Assembly: GCA_900073065.1 (NCBI GenBank)
Contig: FJOG01000008.1
Span: 686,985 to 750,984, forward strand
Source: Phialocephala subalpina
Lineage: Eukaryota > Ascomycota > Leotiomycetes > Helotiales > Mollisiaceae
DNA length: 64,000 nt
Direction: 5' to 3'
Below, one piece after another: positions 47,163 through 59,107 of this stretch. The notes below the pieces were generated by a model. It worked only from the letters and a program-made list of their open reading frames with translations. It did not search any database and was not told the DNA's origin. How positions within the stretch are numbered: position 1 is the stretch's first letter; each line of letters opens with the position of its first letter. Made by a program: the position numbers and the translations under genes.

Positions 47163-50100
47163 ATGTCTGTGAAGCGTCCAATTGATCTCGTGGAGTCGCC
47201 GGAATTGCCGATCAAAGCCAGAGGAAAGTTGTTGGGAACCATCGAGCCACGGATCATATTGAACGGACCGTAAGTCACACGGCTGACATATCGATCGTAG
47301 CGACTGGAGCTGATCGTGCCATTGTAACAGAGCTGATGCTGTCAAAACACTGGTTGGACAGGGACAATGGCAGATCCCAAAGACGCTTTTCCCCAGTGAT
47401 GGAGAAAATGAATACGAGATATCCGAGTCCGAACCCGAATACGAAGATAAAGATGCTGAAGGCGATGAAGACGATAAGAATAGTGATACAGCAATGAAAG
47501 ATATCTCCCTGGACCTCCCACCACTGTTAAATACCACTTCTGCTGCTGTAGGCGAGTTAACGTGCTTTGGAATGGTATTTAAAGCCTTCTTTTGGACCTT
47601 AGCTCCTCATAAAACAACCCCAAAGCTGACCTCTCCTTAGATTCACAATGCCAATATGAATGTATTGAATACAGAAGAACTGTCTCGTGTGGTTCTTGAA
47701 CCTATATCAGAAGCTCCAGGCATATATGAACTCGAGCTTTCAAGTGCGAATCACGTGTTCTTCGTCGGCACCCCTTCGATCCCACATCTTGCCGTCATGA
47801 ACGAAAAAGCTGCTCGAGTTCTGTATGACCTCTCCCAGATGGAGTCATGTAGATTCAGAGTCTACATGCCTGCAGAGAAATACATGGCGCTGCCTAGCAA
47901 AGATGTCAGGACCGAGAAGAAGATTGTGCTCCAAGTGGACATCGTCATTTATGGTTCTGATACATGCAAATCGAGCGTGGGTCACCTCATTTCTAACGAG
48001 AAGATATACCTACAGCATCCATGTTATCAGGATCCAGATACCTCGTATGACAACCCTCACGTTCTAGTCATAACTAACCTGCTGGCGACTTCTTCGCTAT
48101 CATCTCCCGCTCTTTCAAGGACTCGAACTCCAGTATACGATCTTGAGGACCTCATCTTGGCTACGGACACGGATAATGACGATTCAAACAAATCTCAAGA
48201 TCTTTTGCATCGTCAAATGGGTAAAGTCTTCAGCACGCTGACCAGATTCAAATCCTTAAAAAGACTTGAAGCTGATATCAGAGTAACCACACAACTATTA
48301 CCGTATGTCCCAATCCCTGTCTTCTCGATTTCCAATGAATCTAATAGACTTAATTACGAAGACATCAAGAAGAGGCTTTGGACTTCATGGCTCAACGAGA
48401 ACTTGGTCCCATCCCCCCGCAGTATTCCCTATGGACGGCCGTCCAAAAGTCTGAGCAGATTTAGTACGTACATACAAGAGCTGTCACCTATCTATTTTAT
48501 GAAATGAAGACTGAACAAGATTACCTAGTTACGAAAATAAGATTGCGGGAAAGAGAGAGAAGGATCAGCCTGTTGAGACTGTTGGAGGCATTCTAGCAGA
48601 CGATATGGGTTTAGGAAAGACCTTGACGGTGCTTTCTACAATCATACGCACTGCCAGCAGCGCAAAGGAATATGCGGACAACGATAGGGCCAGAGTGGAA
48701 ATGCTACAAGACACCCCACAGATACTTTCCCGAGCGACTCTTGTCATTGTTCCCTCACCAAGTATGAAATGCGCCAGAACCCCTGCGTTCTTACGAATTT
48801 TGGCAACTAACGCTCACAGTACTGATCGACGGATGGAAAAAGGAGGTGACGGCGTAAGATTTTCCGTCCGTTCTCCCAATATCAAGCTAATCGCGACAGT
48901 CATTGTGATGGGTCACTGAACATCCACGTTCATCATGGCCGAGACCGAGCAGTAGCACCAGCTGCCCTCGCAAACTATGATATTGTCTTGACCACATATC
49001 ACACAATCGCTGCCGAAGCATTGGAGCCGCAGCCTCCACTGAACCGTATCAAATGGTTCCGCCTTGTTCTCGACGAAGGTAACCAATGCATCGAGAAGAC
49101 AACATCAAACCCCATGACTGACAGTCTTAGCGCACATAATACGACGGATGAGTACAAAGCTTCATCAAGCAGTGTCCATGCTGTCTTCTAAGTTTCGTTG
49201 GTGCTTAACAGGGACGCCAATACAGAATAGCTTGGAAGACCTCGCAGCACTCGTTGCCTTCATCCGATGCTCGCCACTTGACAACATAACAGATTTCCGG
49301 AAGCACATCATATCACCGGCCATGAAGATGGAAGAACACGGTATCGAGAACATTCGCAATCTTCTAGACTCCATCTGCTTGCGACGCACGAAAAAGCTTT
49401 TGAACCTTCCGGAGACCACCTATGAGGACCGACGCATAGACTTCTCGCCAGCAGAGAGGGCATACTACGTCTCGACGCAGACTGAAATGATCGCCACAAT
49501 CAAGAAGAATGACAGCCAAGAGAGAAAAACGAAAGATTTTTTTGGCATGTTTCAGCTTCATCTGCAACTTCGAAGAATCTGCAATCATGGCACGTACCAC
49601 AAAGCATTATCGAGCGCCCAAGAAGATTTCCAATTTGAACCAGGACAAGCATTTGAGCTTCTTAAGAAGCAGAGACTCGCCAAATGCGAGTATTGTAAAG
49701 CGAAGATAATAGGATTGGGAGGTCTTGAGGATGAAGATCAGGTGGGGAAATTCAGTACTTGCGGCCACCTTTTTTGTTCGAAGTGCTACCTAAGGTACAA
49801 TGCCTCGCTCAAGGCTGTCTCGGGAGCCAAGGTACAATGCTCAATCTGCGCAAGAAAGGTTCCATCAGTATCTTCAATATTGAATGCAGACCCAGAGCCC
49901 AATTCCATAGGAAGTCATACCCCGCGCTTGCAGTTTGCTGAAGGTGGCATATCCTCAAAAGTTGCGACATTGATGCAAGACATCAAAAACAAGTCAGGTG
50001 AAGGCAAAAGGTAGCTATGAGCTATCCAAACTTATTGAAAGGTCTGCTGACGAGAATTCCTGTTTCAAGCATCGTGTTTTCGTGTTGGACTCGTTCACTG

Positions 50101-50572
50101 GACCTGGTCGCACATCACTTAGCCTTACAAAACATGAACTTCGCCCGAATTGATGGCAGCTACTCCTTGTCTCAGAGGCAGAAGATCCTAGATACATACG
50201 AAAAAGATGAACAGACCCGAATTCTGCTAATGACTACTGGAACCGGGGCTGTCGGGTATGCCCTCAGAGATTAAGCCGATGTCAAAATGCTAATACACAA
50301 CAGACTCAATTTGACGGTTGCGAATTGCGTGTACCTTCTCGAGCCCCAATGGAATCCAATGGTCGAGAAGCAAGCCATCGCTCGTGTCTTGAGACTTGGC
50401 CAACATAGAGATGTGAAGGTTGTGAGGTACTTTGTCAACGAGACTTATGAAGAGGTTTGTTTAAGTCCACTTGTTACGAACTGGGCTAAAAATTTCGTTT
50501 TAGAATATGAGGTCACAACAATTGAGGAAGCTAGGACTGGCAAAACATATAGATGGAAGTAGCGCTGTATAA
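47163..50572 (+). CDS. SNF2-family helicase with RING finger (HLTF/Rad5/SMARCA3-like)
   Basis: Eleven exons: 47163-47269, 47331-47574, 47641-48302, 48362-48463, 48529-48761, 48820-48853, 48900-49078, 49131-50010, 50070-50255, 50304-50454 and 50504-50572. All phases fit and give 948 aa. The true start lies upstream of the longest frame: MSVKRPIDLVESPELPIKA, an acidic stretch, then GELTCFGM-IHNAN across an intron, as in fungal homologues. HQEEALDFMAQREL precedes Walker A DDMGLGKTLT (about 397). LTTYHTIA and LDEAHIIRRMS (DEAH, about 520) follow, then WCLTGTPIQNSLEDL. A RING finger CEYC-...-STCGHLFCSKC-...-CSICARKV (about 705-760) sits before the C-terminal helicase blocks KSIVFSCWTRSLDL, TTGTGAVG, LEPQWNPMVEKQAIAR and LRLGQHRDVKVVRY. 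This order (ATPase, RING inserted, helicase C) is that of HLTF/Rad5 translocases in DNA repair and transcription. Short or split exons near DEAH are easily mispredicted. Confidence 0.92.
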
Positions 50573-51300
50573 ATACGAAAAGATGATTGGAATACGCACT
50601 AAATCTCGTTGCTTTTGGTCGTAACAGCTGCCAACGCTCGACATGAACTGCATCATATATCGAAGGCGGAACAAGAACTACTGCAAACTCGACTACGAAT
50701 CTCTAACGACGTCTAATTGGCATAATTGTAAACAAGGACTAGGGTTAGTGAATTTTGAGGTTTGACATGGTTGAGGGAGGCAAAAGTAGTCTCAAGCCCC
50801 CGGCGAAAGTCAGTAAATTGACCTCTCTCCTCAGCACGCACTAGATTGGAAACGAAGCATGGTTGGTAGCAAATTTCCCCATCTAGGACTTCGTCGACCG
50901 AACTGGCGTCTGGTGTGGCAATGGCGTCCAAAGATCGGTAGCCAATTTGCCTATTCAGGGCTCGGTATGTAGATGAAGGGCGTATTTGTCTCCACCCAGA
51001 TCTCAGCAATAACACCAATGCATGAGCTGAAAGACCAAAATGACGCTATAATTACAGCTAAATGCACCTATTCGAGATCTGCTAAACTCAAAGGAGCCAG
51101 AAGGCTACACAGGTCGCCGACCTGCTGCCCTCAATGCCCCATCTTGGCGGTGTTCAAAGCCAGTCTTCGAGCTTTACTTTAAATGGATTTGACTGATGCA
51201 AAAATAGATTGAGCTGAATCAAAAGGGCATTCTCAGCTGAGCATGCCTCAATGCTTCGCCAATAGGAGAGCTTGATTCTTTTTCACGTGATTTTCAAGAG

Positions 51301-51364
51301 CTTTAGCGAAAAGCGGTGCAAGAAAGAGCTGCCCTCGAATTGAGAGCTCGTCGAAGATTGTTGC
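51301..51364. repeat. Diverged dispersed repeat, copy 1
   Basis: Shares CTTTAGCGAAAAGCGGTGCA, GCCCTCGAA-TGAGAGCTCGT and neighbouring bases with 52610-52673 with a few mismatches; the two are direct repeats 1.3 kb apart. Confidence 0.75.
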
Positions 51365-52609
51365 CTTAGGGTACCTTAAGGCTTGATTTTCGCGTCATTC
51401 ATCGGGGTCCAGATTCGTTGCAGCTGCAAGTCGCCGATCTCTGACAAACCAACCTATGGAAGTGTGAACGATGTCATGTGAGAGAAAATGTGAAAATTGA
51501 AATAGTAGAGAAACATCAAATGGAAGCTAACAGAACTAACTATAATGAAAGCAGAAGTGTACTAGAATGAAACAAGCAAGAGTTTGAACATTTCGAGGGT
51601 CCCGTGCTCTTTATTTGGTCGTTTTTCAGAAGCACTGACGCTCCTCTGAGAGTTGCGCGAGGCTGACCGCTTAGAAGAGCTGCATAATTTCAGAAACATC
51701 TACTGGTCAAATTTCAAGCTCCGACTAGAACATCTAGGCAAGGAGACGCTGGATTTGGGAGTCGACTATCAAAGACAGCTATCTACGCTCGATAGATATA
51801 CATACGTAGAAAGAAAAAGCTTTTCTCCAGCCCCAGGCCTAAGGTGACCAAAAGTTCCTGTCCAAGATCTACCAAAGCACACTACCTTGTAATATTGGAT
51901 CCCGGTCCAAGGTTATTCAATTTGAGCATCGAGTGATGATAGACGAGACGAGAACAATTCGTCGCGAGTGAGGAACTTTTGGTTCGCATCGCCCCTTCGG
52001 AAACACTCTCAAAGACCTCAGCGAATAAGGAGCAATCAGCCTGAATATCCAGGCGAGAAGAAAGAAGCAGAATTTGCTAATAGACACGAGGTGATAAAGC
52101 GGCGAAATCTCTCTATCACCTACACACACAGTATTTTACGGCCCCCAGTACACCGCCCCCAACAATTTGAGCTTACGTGAAGGCAACAGGGGTTGGAACC
52201 TGAAAAACAAGGCTAAAAGAGACAAAAGAAGACAAAAGAGACGAAAGCTCTTCGTCGGAGAAAGTAGTGGCCAATTTTGGTACGCGAGAACACCCAAAAG
52301 TCCCTTACTGAACTCTGCACTCCTCTCTCGTCCACGATCCAAAACTCATAAAACTTTTAAGAATAATTATCAAGAAGCTGCTTAATCTCTGCATTGAAAA
52401 ATATCGAGCAGTTTATTAGTTTGTTGGTGGTATAAGTACGGATTCATCGCATTTGCGCACGGTACCAAAATCGGAGCTTCTTTCTCCGACGAAGAGGAAA
52501 GTCCTCTCAGTCTGCCTGGCGATACTTGTGCACTAGTTGCATGAATGTACATCGTGGCTGAGCACAGCTAATGAGACTGGCTCGGTTCGCTACACGTGAC
52601 TAGATGAAC

Positions 52610-52673
52610 TTTTAGCGTAAAGCGGTGCAAGAAAAACCTGCCCTCGAACTGAGAGCTCGTTGAGGATGGCTGC
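52610..52673. repeat. Diverged dispersed repeat, copy 2
   Basis: Second copy of the repeat at 51301-51364; a CACGTGA motif lies 10-15 bp upstream of both copies. Confidence 0.75.
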
Positions 52674-52883
52674 CTGCTAGCCTGAGGTTGAGAGCTGGAT
52701 GTGCTGCCTCTTTAATCCTGAACTCGAAGGGGTGGCGGCCCGAAGTCAGCGCCTGAACAGTGAGGCAGACGGTACTGCGTGCAGAACAAGACTAAACGGA
52801 CGTAGAAATTATTAATAATCAAAAGACAACAAAGCAATACTAGTGGATGCTTGCATTATTGAATGCCTATTACCTACCACTTC

Positions 52884-52950
52884 CATCTGTCGAACTACAG
52901 ACCTCCAAAAATCCTTTTTATTTTCAAAACTAGCTCAGCTCATCTTTCCC
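52884..52950. repeat. Direct repeat flanking DUF1996 gene and NACHT relic, left copy
   Basis: CATCTGTC-ACTACAGACCTCC-AAAATC, then ATTTTCAAA-CTA-CTCAGCTCAT, also found at 55812-55879 in the same orientation at roughly 85% identity by eye. Confidence 0.7.
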
Positions 52951-53380
52951 TCTCTAATAAAACCCCTATGCCGGCTGTTCTGTATTGGAGAGGTGCCACT
53001 GGACGCAAACAATGGCATAGGCACGAGACATTGTGAGGTAAATCAATTCAAATAACCACCACTCGAAGTTACAATGTCTCTTGAGATCACAAATTACGAT
53101 ATGAGTAAGTCTAAATTCTTCACTATCTTGATAGTAACTCATCGTTTTGATTCTTTGCTATACTGTGGTTCGAATTTACCTTACATTTAACTAACAATCT
53201 AGTTAATTTTCCTCCTACAAAGTACTAGTCCATACAAGCAGTGGCCGTAGAATGTTCAGAGCCTAACGCTAATTGATAGCCGGACCCTTACCAACCTAGC
53301 CCGATTTCGCAAAACCTGGGAGCGCTGGAAGCCCTACAACAAGTTAGCATTTATATCCTTTGAGTGAGTATCAAGGTGTT

Positions 53381-54519
53381 TCAAAACGTACATCCATCAG
53401 TTTCCTCGCCAACCATGTCCTTGACTGTGCACTTGTTGGCAGTGGCCATAGCCTGCTTTGTAATAGAACCGCAGCCGTCGTAGAAGCACTCGGACTTATT
53501 CATAGCGCGCTGGAGAGCATCGCCCTTCCAGCCAAACATATAATCGGCGTGGGTACCGCCACCACTACCCTCGAAACTCCACACATAAGGATTAGGAGCA
53601 CCTGAAGTCCACATGCTGTTGAACTTGCTCGTATCCCAGACCGTCTCGTACGTCACTTGTGGCATACGGATAGGGTGAGATGCTGGGCATTTGGGAGCAT
53701 TGGTGAAGCCGTCTGAAGCAACGGTGTTGTACATATGAGATTGGTGGTCGGGGCTATCGAGGTTTTTACCATCCCAGCATCTAGGTACGATTAGCAGAAG
53801 TTCACTTCTCGGGCTGAACGGATCACTGACGCGGGGAAGTGGTGGGTAGTGAATATACCGCCTGCGCATGCCTGAGTAGGGAAGTCAGGCATCTCCGCAC
53901 CTCTGCCTCCGCTACTCGAGAGGCACTGGTACCGCAGGCCGACCTGTGCACGTCCGGTTGTAGCAGGGTTGCCCACTGTCATACGGAAATCCTATAGAGT
54001 ATTAGAACCTTGAACGGCGCTACGATATCGACTGAACTTACTGGCTGGAAAGCTGTAATCGGTTGCTGCTTGAGGTTGTCTTTGGATAAGTCGAACTGGG
54101 TATAGTAAACGGTAATTCCACCTGTGGCACCGGTCGAACCACCCAGTAGGGGCTGAACAGGGAGATTTGGCACATGGTGGTAGGAGCCGTTGGTAGGATG
54201 CTTGAAGTATAAGCGGGCTGGATTCGAACTTAGCTTCAAAGGCGTGGCTGGGTGAAACACAGGAGAAGAGCTTACCAGTCCAGTAGTTAGAAAAGTCCTC
54301 TGCCATTTGGCAGGTAGTGCAAGTGGCTCTCGCGCCAACATCACCGATCATGGTCATGTTGAAGGCATTTCCACCGACGATGTGATGAACATGAGCGGAA
54401 GGATTCACGCCTGGCTGGACGACGGGGTCAAGGCGCTGAATGGTCAATGTTGAGCATGGAAAGCGGAGGCCAGCGTGAACAAGCGCGATAAGCGCGAGGA
54501 CCGTGGAAAGCAACTTCAT
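53381..54519 (-). CDS. Secreted DUF1996-domain protein (short form)
   Basis: Exons 54519-54276, 54217-54042, 53991-53831 and 53780-53381 give 326 aa. A signal peptide (MKLLSTVLALIALVHAG) is followed by RFPCSTLTIQRLDPVVQPG, then HVHHIVGGNAFNMTM, CTTCQMAEDFSNYWTARLYF, FRMTVGNPATTGR, FPACWDGKNLDSPDHQSHM, YETVWDTSKFNS and GTHADYMFGWKG, the DUF1996 blocks in order. It lacks the long Ser/Thr-rich tail of the 18.8 kb paralogue and is clearly diverged, so the two are not a recent duplication. Function unknown; extracellular or wall-located is expected from the signal peptide. Confidence 0.92.
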
Positions 54520-54889
54520 CTCGGAGCTGGACTTGATCTCGACAGTTCTTTCCTGAAGTAGGGAGCTGGAAGCTTGGAGAAGTAGGTAGGCGAAGCAGAG
54601 GGGGGGGATTCCGGTCTCCACTCGCTCTTATAAGTTTGAATCTGCCCTAAATTCCCTGTATCGTCATTTCAAGCTTTCTCATCCAGCCCAGATAATGTTC
54701 TGGCACTCTATTCACTACATATTAAACGTGCGCTACAGCGAAGAGCCGATAATGAAAGAGAGACGAGATAATTCAAATGTTTTCAATAAGCGAATCAGCT
54801 CGCCCTCATTACCAGGATTATCATCCGGCGATATAGGGATTTAATTATATGGTTGGCCCACAAAACTGCCGCGAGCGGGGTCAACTCTA
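54520..54889. other. Upstream region of DUF1996 gene
   Basis: About 370 bp with no gene; presumed promoter of the minus-strand DUF1996 gene. Confidence 0.45.
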
Positions 54890-55500
54890 TTCATTAGGGT
54901 TACATAAAAGACATTTACGGATCTCTGATTCCATGTTGTACTGGAAGATCGGGTGCAGCCTGTCCATGGGACAGCCAAGTTGTGAATTCTACTACAGGGT
55001 CTCCCTTTGCCAGAGGACACAAATTGTTCGAAATCTAGCATCGAATGAGATGTTCCAATGGGAGTCAGCCCTGATGTGGGTGACATGTAGGTTCCTCACT
55101 CACAATAAATATGTGTGAACACACGAGGAGGGGCGTAAACTTGCTGTTTTGTGCACTCAATACCTGCCTGGATACTGAGCTTTCCGAGCATGCATTCAGG
55201 GACAGCGTCTTAAATGGACACTAGATATTTCAAGACTATGCCATTCTGCACTGGGTAGATCATGTAGAAGCTGTGATACCCCGTCCATCCACGAACTTGT
55301 CGAGGACGGTGATGAGACCGCCAGCGTAATCGAGGACTACTTCAATGCCTATGTCTCCGAAGATGCAGGCAAACAAGACATCGCTCATGACTTGAAGATA
55401 CGCTGCGTCCACTTTCAACGGGACAAGTACTACGAAAATCTCCAGCTTGGAGGATTGAACAATGTGGCGGCAAGAGGAACACAGGACGTGAGACTTCGAG
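54890..55500 (+). pseudogene. Decayed copy of the NACHT-C2H2 gene (middle region)
   Basis: Translated in shifting frames, the plus strand matches the NACHT-C2H2 protein at 43.6-46.8 kb in order. GYIKDIYGSLI corresponds to HVKDICGSLI, and LEDRVQPVHGTAKL to GDRVQLVHGTAKS. RFLTHNKYV with THEEGRKLAVLCTQYL corresponds to RFLIHNENIRLYEEEHKLAV. ELSEHAFRDSVLNGH-IFQD (a TAG replaces Tyr), then AILHWVDHVEAVIP and DETASVIEDYFNAYVSEDAG, match further on. At least three frameshifts and several stops show it is dead. The NACHT core and fingers were not found around it. Confidence 0.8.
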
Positions 55501-55610
55501 ATTTCATCGGTCGCATCTGCGCTCGTCATCAAGGGCTCGGTTGCGAGAGACATGTTGAGCTTGATCTTGTGGCCAGTTGTGAGCAAACATTATTTGAGGG
55601 GAATTGAAAT

Positions 55611-56090
55611 ATCGGATTAGTGCCGAAGATGGTGAGGACGTACATGCGGTCTATATGAGGCTACCAACGAGAAAGACGGGAGTAACGGGCGAACAACTCA
55701 TGAAGTGTGATATAACAAGCAAACCAAACTAGTGCAACAAAACAACAAAACAACAAAACAAAGCATTGAATTCAGAAGAAGTTCGGTTGCACTGCACAAT
55801 TCATTTCCTCTCATCTGTCCACTACAGACCTCCGAAAATCTTCCTTGTATTTTCAAAGCTAACTCAGCTCATATTTTCCGATGTGACAAAAATGCCCGTC
55901 TCCACCTTATCTCGCCCAAAACTCCAGCGGACCCAAACACTAATATGCGTATCTATACAGTACAGAATAGCCACCAAATATACAAGGTATCCGCCTTTAC
56001 TAGGCCAGTCCATCTAAGATAACACCATGCTCGCTGTACAACCCAAACACAAGACCTCCATCTTACCACACGGGTCATTACTCATCCCTC
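55611..56090. other. Intergenic
   Basis: About 480 bp with an AACAA-rich tract near 55737-55760 and the right copy of the 66-bp direct repeat. It is downstream of TRK1. Confidence 0.5.
55812..55879. repeat. Direct repeat flanking DUF1996 gene and NACHT relic, right copy
   Basis: Second copy of the repeat at 52884-52950; weaker similarity extends to either side, so the original repeat may be about 200 bp. Confidence 0.7.
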
Positions 56091-59000
56091 TCACTCAACA
56101 ATCTCCCCCATCGGCCCAACGTCCTGCCTTGAAGTGACAGTGTCGGTTCTCGATCTCGAGATTTCGCGAGGAGGATTAACACCATCCTGGTAGAAGTGTC
56201 TCCTCCCCTCAGTTCTCCTCTGCTGGACTCCATCACTCGCTCCATCTTCATCTCTATGAAACAAGCCACCTCCTCTATCCCTGTTGTTATTTGACATCGT
56301 CAGGCTCATCCCATAGGCACCAGGACTCAGACTCCTTGATCCCCTACCCCCAGTCCCATCCGCAGCAACCGCGATAGTATGCCTCCTAGTCTTCTCGAAA
56401 TTTTGATCGCCTTTATGAAGATTCCGGTGCGAGTTTGGAATCGTTGGGCCGGGATGTAAAAGACTGCTCAAGAAATTCTGCGCACGTTCTGGACTGCGGC
56501 CTCTAGAACTACTTCTATCGGTTCTGCTGGTAGTTTTCGCGGCACCGGAGCTGACTTGTGCAGCTGTAGCCATTGTACCGATCGAGGAGCGACGACGAGC
56601 TGCGTGGGCTGAAGCTTGTTCTGCCTCTTTCTTCTGGAGATGTTCGCTTGGGAGGAGGATAGCGCGGTCGAGTTCATATGGAAGACCACGGTGGCGACCA
56701 CGGACTTGCATTGCGATTATGACGAGTTTGGCGATGACGCCAAATTCTGCGGAGAAGGAGGCATTGATGTTCGTGTATCCGAGACTTAGACCGACGGTAC
56801 CGTAGGCGGAAACGACTTCAAAAAGGACAGAGAAGAGAGTGAAAGCCGAATCTCCACTTTGCAGTCGTGTTCCTTCGGAGATGGAAATGACGAATACTCC
56901 GAGGAAAATATACCATAAATCGAAAGACAGTTGACGACGCAAATGGGCGCCGACATAAGAAGGTTCTCCTTCGTCCTCATTTTCTTCCATTGGAGAGCCG
57001 TAGATTCCGAGAGATTTCTCTTCGTAGACGTTCGTTCGACGGACGGAAATAGCGATTGGCAACACGGAAATGTACATCATGATTAGATAGGAGACTTGGA
57101 TTGCGGGGTGGAGTTCTGCAAGGTTGACAACGCCAAATCCGGCTGTTCGGGTGGATACGGCTTGGAACCAGCCATCAAGGATTCTGATGTTGACTGGAAG
57201 TTGGGTGACGACTGTATTGCCGAGCTGATGTAGGTTAGCAATTGCAAATATAAAAGGAGAGGAATCATACATCGAGGATGATGAAGAATAACAAGTCCAG
57301 CCCGTTCAATATCACCAAAATCCAGAATAACCACCATGTGGCCTTTGCTGGAAATAGTAAGGTGAAACATCGACGAGGATGGTCGAGCAGGAACTTCAAC
57401 TCCTCCCAAATTCCGCTTGTCCTTGGCACATATTTTGAAGTGACCCAAATGACGATGCGCAGCATGATTGGAAAGCCAGTATTGCCGATAATGATCAGGA
57501 AACTCATCAAGAGCAGCGGCCAGATGGCCGTTTGAAAGGAAATCATGCTGTCAGGCGTGAGAGTGTATCCCAAATCGGTGAAGGCCGAGTTCGCAGTAAA
57601 GATACCCCACCACGGCCTCCCTTGGCCATCCGCTTCGACGATGGCGCCGAAAGTAGCATTCGTGCAGATCCAAGGCGTGAGGCATACAATCCCAAATACC
57701 GAGAACCCCCAGAAATAGCACGTAAGAATCAAGGCCAGTGATTTCAATGACCGGTACTCGATCCCCCCCAGTTCTTCTCGTTGCTCCTCTGTCAAGTCCA
57801 CGAACATGGAGTTGCGTCCCACAGTCGCCTCCCAACTCAGATATGGCATCGTCTCCTCTTTATCTCGAGATAGAGCGGATCTAATCGTCTGTAGCGTATT
57901 CGTCCTCCGTGAGACACTATGATGGTCCTCATGCAGCTTCTTATCATTCCCCTTGAATAGCCTCGGTTTTCTGAACCTTAAAGCGCTCGTTAAAGTATGC
58001 TTTGCGGCCTCAGCATCATTGGCAACATGCTCCGGAATTGGCGACCGCGTGGGCTCGGCAATCGTGATGTTCCTTCTCGGACGGGCTATACGATCATCAT
58101 CGTTCAGTGTATGGTTGTCTTGGCTCTGTCTCGAATCGAATGTAGAAGCTCTCCTTGACAATGTCTGACTGACTGGATCCGACTCGTCCACAGCTTGCGG
58201 CGCGATACCAGCATCGGCATCTCTCGGTCCAGGAATCCTCAAGACGGCTCCATCATCCGCCTTTCTCTGTCTCTCCAAGATAGCAATATGCTCCTCCGTT
58301 CGTCTCGGGGCAGGTAATCGGTCGTCCCCGGACTCAGTCCTCGCATGGGTCGGCTTGACCTGATCCGCGAACTTAATCTGCGGTCTCGGTCCTTCCTCCT
58401 TCTCTGCTTCCACGCCGGAATTCGAACCCTCCCTCTTACTGGTCCCCTCACTCCCAGTCTCATTCGAACTCCTCGCTCTCTCCTGTTCCAACACCCTCTC
58501 TTTCTCCCTCTCGACTTGCTCGGCGAAATCTCCTGGTCTAGCCCTGTCGTCCGTCATCCCGTTTCCCCTCGTCGTCTCATGCATGACCACAATACTCCTC
58601 CCATCCACACCCCTCTCCTCACCATCCAGATCCCTCTCCCCAGTCTTCGCCCTACTCAACGTCTTGGCAATACTCCTTCGACTCCTACTCGCTTCCCTCG
58701 CTATATGCTGGAATCGCTTCTCAAACCAATATAATCGAAGAAACACCACGAAGGAATTTATGGTTATAGGGTTCGTGGCCATCGGGACGAGGAATAGGAC
58801 GACTTGCTGCCATGTATGAAGTTTATTGATATCGACAGTGTTCAATCCCGACTGGGTGGCAGCGCCGCTTGCGAGGAAGAGAGCATCGATGTATTTTACT
58901 CCGCCGCGGATGTAGAGACATATTGAGCCGAAGAGCGCCATACCTATGATCCAAAAGTCTGCCAATTGTCAGCTCTGCCACTCCATTACAGTACCTCCTA

Positions 59001-59107
59001 TAGAACTTACAATGTACAGTAATGAAATTAAAATGGGGCGTTTTCGAAATGAATGCCGGCTTGAGAGACTCGACATGGTGCCAGACATCCAGCAGGATAG
59101 AATACAT
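56091..59107 (-). CDS. trk1: TRK-type potassium uptake transporter
   Basis: Exons 59107-59011, 58958-57271 and 57224-56091 give 972 aa. The N-terminus (SLKPAFISKTPHFNFITVHY across the first intron) and FWIIGMALFGS begin the first M1-P-M2 unit. SGAATQSGLNTVDINKLHTW is the first selectivity-filter segment. After a long hydrophilic loop (about residues 120-390, rich in Arg/Glu/Ser, as in fungal TRKs) come SAFTDLGYTLTPDSM, IIGNTGFPIMLRI, VSTRTAGFGVVNLAELHP and VSAYGTVGLSLGY, the remaining filter units. The protein imports K+ across the plasma membrane. The C-terminal tail (about 270 residues) is unusually long and basic. Start at 59107; an upstream minus-strand frame could be an upstream ORF. Confidence 0.93.

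Larger units (their letters stand above)
50573..53380. other. Repeat-bearing intergenic stretch
   Basis: About 2.8 kb without a credible gene. It contains two diverged copies of a 64-bp repeat and one copy of a second repeat that recurs at 55.8 kb. A short MSLEITNYDM start before a GTAAGT at 53104 was seen but has no supported continuation. Confidence 0.45.

Noticed and set aside
47656..48507. A single-exon 283-codon gene starting MNVLNTEELS
   Set aside because: It is the middle of the SNF2-RING gene; upstream exons at 47163-47574 and the downstream HQEEALDFM exon join in phase.
49071..49160. Suspected frameshift at the DEAH motif of the SNF2-RING gene
   Set aside because: Using the TCTTAG acceptor at 49130 gives LDEAHIIRRMS in frame, so no lesion is needed.
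53090..53270. Short MSLEITNYDM start followed by GTAAGT
   Set aside because: No supported continuation after the intron-like stretch.
56091..57272. A separate gene starting MYDSSPFIFAIANLHQ
   Set aside because: It begins inside the TRK1 intron; the exon at 57224 joins TRK1 in phase.
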